DNA from: Gambelia wislizenii
Taxonomy: Eukaryota > Chordata > Lepidosauria > Squamata > Crotaphytidae
Direction of reading: 5' to 3'
DNA length: 64,000 bases
Assembly: GCA_030847615.1 (NCBI GenBank)
Contig: JAUMIR010000004.1
Location: 228,450,501-228,514,500 of the forward strand
Every line of letters starts with the position of its first letter. Positions within the stretch are counted from its first letter, which is position 1. The notes beneath the pieces are model-generated. The model saw only the letters and a program-made list of their open reading frames with translations. It did no database searches and had not been told where the DNA came from. Both the position numbers and the translations under genes were made by a program. Positions 57,586 to 64,000 of the stretch are shown here, in pieces.

Positions 57586-58149
57586 GGACTTTATCATACC
57601 ACCCCCCAGAAACGTTCTTTTGCTGGCATATTTTGAAACTTTTTATGCCAGCAAAAGAACACCCCCCCACACACACCAGACTTACCTTGAGTTGCGTCAG
57701 CAAGACAGCCCTGGCAGTAATGGAGCTCTGTTTACCTCCAGGTTTCAAATCTCGCCAATTCTCACGAGAAGACGCTAGCATGGCAAAGTCAAAAATACAT
57801 TAAAAAAAAAACACAAAAAGTACACACAAGCACAGAAACACACAAAGTCCCAAGTACACGAGGGAGGTTAAAAAAAGAGGGTCCCCTATCTGGCTGTCCC
57901 AATCTCACCAAGAAGTATTCTGACAATTGATGCTGTATTCACTGAGCACAATTGTGTGAGGTTTCAAATGCCGGCAATGCCAGCAAAAAAGCACCATGGC
58001 TGATCTATTGACGGCTTGGCCCGTCAATAAAAAGGAATGGGTTTTGGACAGAACATCAACATGAAAGGATAACATCATTTGATATGTGCACCCTTTCACG
58101 TTAATTTAGCATCATTATGGTACCATATTTGCCTGGTCCAATAAAGTCC
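57586..58149. mobile_element. family B DNA transposon (564 bp), intact copy
   Basis: Ends GGACTTTATCATACC and, read inward, GGACTTTATTGGACC. Flanks CAA and TAA suggest a TAA TSD with one change. Near the left end is a hairpin TTCTTTTGCTGGCATA / TATGCCAGCAAAAGAA (57616-57660). TCTCACGAGAAGACGC and ACGAGGGAGG follow, and the hairpin CTATTGACGGCTTGGCC...GTCAATAAAAAGG lies at about 58000-58035. It gives the clearest outline of the family. Non-coding. Confidence 0.82.
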
Positions 58150-59216
58150 TAAGAATGAAGGGGGAAGAGGAAAGAGAACTGGGATATTTTAAAAGCAGCT
58201 GAAAATGTAGGACAACAGAAGACTGATTGGAATTGTCCATGCCAAATCAGGACAGTAGAAGGCATGGTGTTTTATTACTCTTAAGCTGCAATGATAAAGC
58301 AATTTTATGACATTAGTTTTTTTCTGCTACTTATTTGCTCACTTACAACTAAACAGTCCCCCCCCCCAATATTCTAAGGAGGCAACCAAAAATGACCTCA
58401 ACTCTGGAGTAGGATAGAATACTTCAGATCTAACTTGAGTTCTAACTAAATTGTATTTTAAACTATATTTTGTACTTGTTTTGAAAGCTGTGTTGATTGT
58501 GTTTACTCCCAAGGTAGAGTATTAATGCATTGAATAAATAAATAAATAGTTTTCTAACCCTGAAGTTGGTTATTAAGTGATCAAAGGATTGTTACTCCGG
58601 ATATTATCTCAAGGTGAGATAATTGAATTACCTAAATGTAAATATAATTAAATCATCTTTAGGTGATGGGTGATCCAGTGTGTTTGAAGGGAGAGGGCAG
58701 TGAGCATGCAAGCCAAACAAACTATCTTCAGCTACAGAAAGAAATACTTCTTTCTTATTTTGAATTATGTTAGGTTTAATTCAGCCATAGAGTAGGAATA
58801 ATTGGATCTTTAGGTAGAGGTTAATGGGACAATTAGGTAAAGTACATTGTTCTTGTATTCTGTGTAGAAATGGATGGAGGTTGTCTCCCAGCTACCTGTT
58901 CATCATTACTAATCTAATTTCTTATCATGCCTGTACATTATGGATCAAAAACTGGTGTAGTTTATAAGTGGGGTTGTCCTAGGACAAATTTGTTAAAATG
59001 CATGTACTGTAATTCATTTTTGGAGGCAAGAGTAAATTAGAAGCATGCACAGTGCCTTTCATTTGCTGCTTGCCTTAGAGAACAAAGGACTACAAAGAAA
59101 GCAGTGCTAAGCATGGTGTCTCCAGTGATACCAGAGCAAAGAACAAAACAAACAAACACTGGAGTGAATCAACACTACCAACACTGGAAAATCAGGATCT
59201 GGGGCATTGCTACTAT
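58150..59216. other. unassigned sequence
   Basis: No gene recognised. An AATA run (about 58532-58548) and a C-run near 58360 are the only low-complexity tracts. Confidence 0.5.
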
Positions 59217-59520
59217 GGACTTTCTCAAACAGCTGAAAAAAACCAGGAGGAGGTTGGGAGAAGAACGGGGCTGTCATCCTTACACAGCCCGTTTCAGACA
59301 GCCCCATCCTCCTCCATCCTCCTCACAACCTTCGCTGCTGTTTATTCATAGAGGTTTTCTGTCAGTAAAGATGGCACGAGCAGCATGGGGGGAGGTCAGG
59401 AGGAGGTTGGGAGGAGGACAGAGAAGGACTGTGTCTTCTGAAATGGGGCTGTGTAAGCACAACAGCCCCGTTCTTCTCCCGACCTCCTTGGGTTTTTTTT
59501 CCAACTGTTTGAAAACACCC
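59217..59520. mobile_element. long-palindrome element P-7 (304 bp)
   Basis: Ends GGACTTTCTCAAACAGC and, read inward, GGGTGTTTTCAAACAGT. Exact TAT repeats flank it (59214-59216 and 59521-59523). Arms contain GGAGAAGAACGGGGCTGT, the same module as P-2 and P-4, then CCGTTTCAGACAGCCCC. The apex is GTTTATTCATAGAGG / TTTTCTGTCAGTAAAG. The 141-codon plus frame across it is a palindrome artefact. Confidence 0.9.
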
Positions 59521-59790
59521 TATGTGTGATTAAATAAGGTCAACAAGAACATAATATTTTAGAGAGCCGGACATTATTTTGAATACATTAGCATGCACTT
59601 TTTTTGAAGCTGTATGTGCTGCTAAGGTATAATTATGATTTCATTTTCTCTTACTTTGATATGAAACATGGAAAAAAGAATCTCAAAAATGGTATGTGGA
59701 TGGGTGGGATAAACACCACTCTCTTCGTTTTGAGAACCCATTTGGAAACTATAGTGGGTGGGTATTTCTGAGATAGATAATGATTCAGAT
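59521..59790. other. unassigned AT-rich sequence
   Basis: About 270 bp with nothing recognisable. Confidence 0.5.
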
Positions 59791-59796
59791 ACATTC

Positions 59797-60129
59797 TCCC
59801 TAGAAGCCACATGACTAAACTGAGGCTATTGTATCTTGGACATATGCTGAAATGACACAACTTGTTAGAAAAGATGATAATGCTCAGTAAAGTGGAAGGC
59901 AGTAGAAAAGAGGGATACTGTGTTACAGGTGGATAGACTCAGTCAAGGAAGCCACACTCCTAAGTTAGCAAAATCTTAACAGGGCTGTTGGTAACAGCAG
60001 CCTGTTATTAACATCCCTGTTAAGATTTTGCTAACTCAGAAGTGTGGTTTTCTTGACTGAACTCTTGTAGGTCTTTCACTCAGTGGATCACCATAAGTTG
60101 AAGCCAACTTGATAGAAATTAACAACAAA
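59797..60129 (+). mobile_element. BovB LINE 3' end with an internal inverted duplication
   Basis: The plus strand reads, with breaks, as the BovB C-terminus (KMTKLRLPY- and IMLGKVEGSRK-like blocks matching 42840-42870 and 43980-44020), then a 3' part ATCACCATAAGTTGAAGCC and AACTTGATAGAAATTAACAA. Inside, 59941-59989 and 60010-60058 are mutual reverse complements (arms about 49 bp, 20-bp loop). Stops and frameshifts make it inactive. Confidence 0.82.
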
Positions 60130-60197
60130 TCTCTCTCTCTCTTTCTCTCTCTCTCTGTCTGTGTGTGTGTGTGTGTGTGGAGAGAGAGAGAGAGAGA
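60130..60197. repeat. compound (CT)n(GT)n(GA)n microsatellite
   Basis: CT units, then GT units, then GA units follow the BovB tail directly, so it may have grown from the LINE's 3' end. A separate GT tract lies at 60355-60379. Confidence 0.95.
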
Positions 60198-60655
60198 TTA
60201 ATTGATTTATGTCTTCCCCAAACCAGTTCTATGCTGAATTGGGGTGGGGTGAGGCACGTAGGTTTTAGGGTAAGGCAGAACTTTTACTTTCAGGCAAACT
60301 GCTTCATCTTTGTAAATGCTTTGCGCCCCAAACTTAGTTAGCAGCAATTGAAGCAAGTGTGTGTGTGTGTGTGTGTGTAGGAGGGAGGGTTGCTGAATAT
60401 TGCATGCTATTCCTCCACCCCTCTTGACAAGTGTTTTCTGAAGACAGAGGGAAGGGTCATGCTATTCACTGCCTTTAACATGGTAACTTTTATTATAAGT
60501 AAGTAAACCACAGCATAACTCGCATACCTCACACTTCAACTCTTGGATTTGGATAACACTGTGCCTTTAAACCAAAAGACCACCAGAACTGGGAAGAGGA
60601 TGGATGTTCTCATGGACAGGGAAAGGTTTTGTGTTCATTCATTTAGCATTAGTAT
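60198..60655. other. unassigned sequence
   Basis: Only a GT microsatellite (60355-60379) is recognisable. Confidence 0.5.
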
Positions 60656-60660
60656 ACACC

Positions 60661-61460
60661 TGTAATGACCCTGTGAGACCATTGGGCCTAGATTATAGGA
60701 AAGGTTAACCCACAGGGTTTCTGTTAGCCAATGGGAGAATCGATTGGTCCTGATACCCACATAAGTTCTGTTAGCTAGCCAGGGGATGGGTAGGAGGTGG
60801 TTAAAAGGGAAAAAAGGGTTAAAAGGGAAAAAAGAGACAGTGAACTTTTTCAGGAGAGCAGGGAAAGAATCCTAGGAAGAAGAAGGAAGGAAACCAAGGA
60901 CTGTTCAGTCATCTGAGCTAGGTTTTTCGGTACTTTTGAAAGGGATTGGTGAGCTAGGGATGGCAACTAGTGGGGTGGTAGAATGACTTCTTTTATATCT
61001 GGTCCTATTAGCCTCGGATATTACACTTGCAACTAGAAGGAACAAGCGAGGGAAAACACTGGCTTCAAGCCAGTTGAGTTTACTGGATATAGCTTCTTGT
61101 TACAATATTTTCCTATATATACATTTATGTTTTTAAAATAAATAAATAAATAAATAAATAGTTTACACTTTTTAAAAGCCTGCATTCTTCCTCAAGGGAA
61201 GAGGGGAGAAGGAAGCTCTGGTCACATCTCTCCATTACAAGGTTTACCAGAAACCCTGTAAATATTATTCTGTTTCCCCAGTAAATATAAGGGAGAAGGG
61301 GAGGGTGTTGAGCTCTTATATCCTCAGGAACCTGGAGAAGGAAAGGGAGATCAAATCTCCAGCAAAGGGCTTGGTGGCACCACTATGGCTACCACTGCAC
61401 TTGGAAGAGGGGACAAGCCTGGATAGAGCCCAGTTAAGTACCGGTCCCCTTTTCATTACA
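60661..61460 (+). mobile_element. solo LTR (800 bp) with exact TSD
   Basis: It begins TGTAATGA and ends TCATTACA, a perfect 8-bp inverted terminal repeat with TG...CA ends. Exact ACACC repeats flank it (60656-60660 and 61461-61465). A tandem GGTTAAAAGGGAAAAAA pair near 60799-60835 could include the promoter region. An AATAAA run at 61136-61160 supplies polyadenylation signals and sets plus orientation. No internal gene sequence is present, so it is a solo LTR of an endogenous retrovirus or Gypsy-type element. Confidence 0.9.
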
Positions 61461-61552
61461 ACACCTATACATGTTTTTAGCTAGGACAGGCATTAAATAT
61501 TTTCTACCTTACATTTACACAGGTGCAAATAATAATTCACTTCCAGTTGTAG

Positions 61553-61681
61553 TGAATTAGAGGCCTTTAAATAGAGGTTGGATCACCATCTCTGAGGAAG
61601 GCTTTAGTTATGTATTCCTACGTGGCAGAGGTTGGGCTAGGTGACCCTTGTGGTCTCCTAGTACTATGATTCTACGATTAC
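61553..61681 (+). mobile_element. CR1 3' end fragment
   Basis: Contains GAGGCCTTTAAATAGAGGTTGG (end of the ORF, as F K Q R L D), ACGTGGCAGAGGTTGG, GGTGACCCTTGTGG and a terminal CTATGATTCTACGATT. About 130 bp; heavily truncated. Confidence 0.88.
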
Positions 61682-61734
61682 TCCCCTGTTTGCCCATAAG
61701 AAGCCTGAGCTTGCAATTATATCAAATTATTTGC

Positions 61735-62153
61735 CCACCTAAGGAGAAGAAAGAGACAAACACAAAAACGTATGGGTAAATTAAGGGCCAATTTATTAAT
61801 TAATAATCGAAACTGATCTGTGGCAGGACTGCACGGTGCACTGCATGCTGAAGCAGGTGTATATTTGCTCCCTCTTCAGGAACTCCGGACCCCAGAGACA
61901 AGCCAATAATGTAGCTTGTCTCTGGCAGGTCCATTTTAAGAAGTCTGAATGTGCTGACCTTCCCCTCAAGCCCCAAGCCCTAAAGGAGATAGCCAATCAA
62001 GTCCAGTCTTAAAAGTTGTTCCTATTCCCATCTCCAAGTCCCAGTACCCAAAGGGCAAGTCTAAAGAACTCCCTTTTACAAAATGTGCCTATGGGTGCTC
62101 ACTGATGATTATTGAAGGTTCCACTCTTTCTTCATTAGCCTGCCACATTTCTT
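61735..62153 (-). mobile_element. possible LTR remnant, minus strand
   Basis: Read on the minus strand it starts TGTGGCAGGC (62147) and ends downstream of TTAATTAATAAATTGG, an AATAAA-type signal. Length and order resemble an LTR. I did not find a matching TSD or a clear CA end. Confidence 0.35.
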
Positions 62154-62196
62154 TTCTTATTTGGTCTATTGCTAATGTTTAAAGTGACAGAAGAAA

Positions 62197-62585
62197 AGTC
62201 TCTCTCTCTCTGGCTTTTCTTCACAAACGAAGATTCAGGAAGGACTCATCCCATGCTTTCTGCAAGTGCGCTGATGACTAAAAAGGTTGCAGAAAGCACA
62301 GCAGAAGGTCTCCTTGGGTGATGTTTCCGGGTTTTGATTCTTTCTGCATTGCCATTTCTCTTCAAGACTTGTTTGGCGTGAGTTCTCAAATAAGGCTGCA
62401 GCATTGTGGATAGTGTGTCTCCATGCCTCCCAATGTGAGGCCAGGGCAGACCATTGTTGGTGATCAACTTGGCCGAGCCTGAGATGTTGTTTCAGGGAGT
62501 CCTTGTATGGCTTTTTTGGAGCGCCCCTCTTATGCTGACCCGTGGCAAGTTCACCATAGAGTACTATTTTTGGGAGGCAAAGATT
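62197..62585 (-). mobile_element. LINE 3' end, RTE-like, second copy
   Basis: Same family as 48721-49513: the (GA)n tail at 62199-62212, GCAGAAGGTCTCCTTGGG, and the coding block encoding LPKIVLYGELATGQ, KRGAPKKPYKDSLK and LRLGQVDHQQW. It is shorter, starting at the LPKIVLYGEL codons, and lacks the SAFGRLYKR part. Compared with the other copy it has a 20-odd-bp deletion after AAAAAGG (near 62283). Confidence 0.88.
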
Positions 62586-63096
62586 AATAAACACTTTATA
62601 GATATAGAAGTTGTCTTGGACTTTCCCTATCCTTCCTCTCTTTTCCATTTCACAATCCTTTATAAATTATATTTATGGAGCACAGAGTTATTTCCATGGG
62701 GCTAGCCTTACTATTGGAAAGAATGAGGCAGATTCCTTAAAGAGTAGATATAGGTCTGAATCCTATTGTTACCTCCAACTAAAGAAAGCCCACTGAATCA
62801 ATAAGAATTACATAAGTGTTGACTCATTACTCAACAGTTGATTTAATAGGTCTACTTTATTTGGGACTACCAATAAATGCAGAACTTTCGATGTCCTCAA
62901 AGGGCAACAAATTGATTTTTTTTAAAATTATTCTGTTTACTACCATAAAGGGTGAGGGGAAGGGTATTGCTTGTGGGATTTTCTGCCTTGTGTACCAGAA
63001 TAATTTGGCTGGCTTCAAGTAGTATTTACCTTGTCTTGTGGGGAAGAGGTTACTATTTGCAGCTCTGCCTCAGGCAGCAACATTTCTAGGGCCAAC
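62586..63096. other. mostly unassigned, with a worn short palindromic repeat
   Basis: Around 62755-62870 a pattern GTCTGAATCCTATTG...CACTGAATC...TGGGACTAC resembles a reptile repeat of the AATCCTATNC type. The rest is unassigned. Confidence 0.4.
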
Positions 63097-63105
63097 CCCA
63101 TATTT

Positions 63106-63321
63106 TTGTTCTTATTGTTGTGTGCCTTCAAGTAATTTCTGACTTACGGTGACCTTAAGGTGAAGCTACCATGGGATTTTCTTGGCAACATTTGTTGTTG
63201 CCTTCTTCTGAGGCTGAGAGTGTGTGACCTGCCCAAGGTCACCTGGGCGTATGGCTGAGTGGGAATTTGAACGCTTGTCTCCCAGAGTCCTAATCCAATG
63301 CTCAAACATTTACAACACTAT
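63106..63321 (-). mobile_element. Sauria-type SINE
   Basis: On the plus strand it opens with the BovB-like tail (TGTTGTGTGCCTTCAAGTAA, TTTCTGACTTACGGTGACC) and has GAGTGTGTGACCTGCCCAAGG. It ends with the tRNA-like head, TTTGAACGCTTGTCTCC as the B-box region. Exact 9-bp repeats CCCATATTT flank it (63097-63105 and 63322-63330). Confidence 0.92.
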
Positions 63322-63330
63322 CCCATATTT

Positions 63331-64000
63331 ATAGATGTTATTAAAGGTATAATGAGCCTATAAAGTATAACTGAGCAAAAATGGGAAAAGAAACAAAACA
63401 ATGAAATAATAAAGATACTCAATTGCTGAGGTTGAAAAATTGCTGAGGCTGAGGTTTACTAGCAAAAAGAAGTGATCCTTAATAAGGTTAATAATAGATA
63501 AAGTTGCCTAAAGATGATTTGTTACCACAGATGACAATTTTATTAAAATGTTAATAGCCTGAGGCAAAAGCAAACTGTTTCCTTAATCTGTCAGAAGAAC
63601 TACTTTCTCAGGAATTATATACACATCAGAATGCTTTGGGATCTGAGATAACTACAAGAAGCAAAACTGAAATTTGGACCAACGCTGCTTGTGAGATCTT
63701 GATTAAAATGGGGCTCATTTCATCTGCTTCAAAATAGTTGCTGTACTCTTCCTGCAAAATAAATCAAATCAAAACAAAACACCTACAACCAGCATGCTGT
63801 TTTTAAAAAATAACCACAGAAAAACAAGAACATCTATTGAATTGTGTATCTGCATTCGAAATGGTCTCCATTTTGAACAGTTGAAAGAAAATTGTGCTAA
63901 CAGCACCTCCCTTTCCACATGATAAGCAAGTGAAAAGTATAGTCCTATAAATGTAATAGCTTTGGAAATACACAATGCATTGGTACAATAACAGCTGAAA
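63331..64000. other. unassigned AT-rich sequence to window end
   Basis: No gene or repeat was recognised. Two overlapping minus frames of 61-68 codons have no motif. Confidence 0.5.

Noticed and set aside
59104..59529. 141-codon plus-strand frame
   Set aside because: Most of it crosses palindrome P-7, so the coding look is an artefact of the inverted repeat.

Overview
This looks like a vertebrate, most probably squamate reptile (lizard), non-coding window. I could not support any host gene, exon or structural RNA gene on either strand. The evidence for a squamate is the mixture of repeats: CR1 LINE ends with ATTCTATG tails, BovB (RTE) LINEs beside tRNA-derived SINEs carrying a BovB-like tail (Sauria-SINE type), a 5S-rRNA-derived SINE, an ACA-SINE-like tRNA SINE ending in CTATTG units, a Penelope-like end, an L1 end, and many hAT, Tc1/mariner-like and 3-bp-TSD DNA transposons.

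Layout. 1-5.3 kb is mostly unassigned sequence plus a MITE with a second hAT MITE inside it. 5.3-11 kb is a cluster of non-autonomous DNA transposons (a 578-bp element, a 397-bp palindrome, three 530-640-bp elements) followed by a 5S-SINE broken by a hAT element. 11-18 kb is largely unassigned, with a CR1 end and small hAT MITEs. 18-23.2 kb has three long-palindrome elements and a hAT MITE. 23-29.7 kb holds a solo LTR with an exact 5-bp TSD. 30-33.3 kb is a minus-strand APE-type LINE with DNA transposons inserted in it. 36.5-41.1 kb is a five-level nest: an L1 end containing a 2.8-kb hAT element that in turn contains CR1, hAT, Tc1-like and SINE insertions. 41.6-44.2 kb is a broken BovB. 46-50 kb has a Penelope-like end and a nested DNA transposon containing a palindrome and a LINE. 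52.7-63.3 kb has SINEs (one inside another), another DNA transposon, another palindrome, a BovB end, a second solo LTR and smaller LINE ends.

The most interesting signal is a set of long-palindrome elements (at 6.4, 18.9, 22.5, 22.8, 42.1, 48.2 and 59.2 kb, plus a half-copy at 34.8 kb). They share terminal bases (GGAGATTTTCAGA or GGACTTTTTCNGA). Six of the seven full copies and the half-copy share an apex like TTATTGACGG-AGG-CCGTCAATAA. The middle of the arms differs between copies while the two arms of each copy still match each other. The same apex hairpin lies near the 3' side of non-palindromic relatives at 5.3, 48.1 and 57.6 kb. One palindrome tip holds a 47-bp exact copy of sequence about 600 bp downstream. 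These elements would be structural, non-coding parasites; any transposase must be supplied elsewhere. Gene relationships in the window are therefore parasite relationships: BovB is the likely machinery for the Sauria-type SINEs, and autonomous DNA transposons not present here would move the MITEs.
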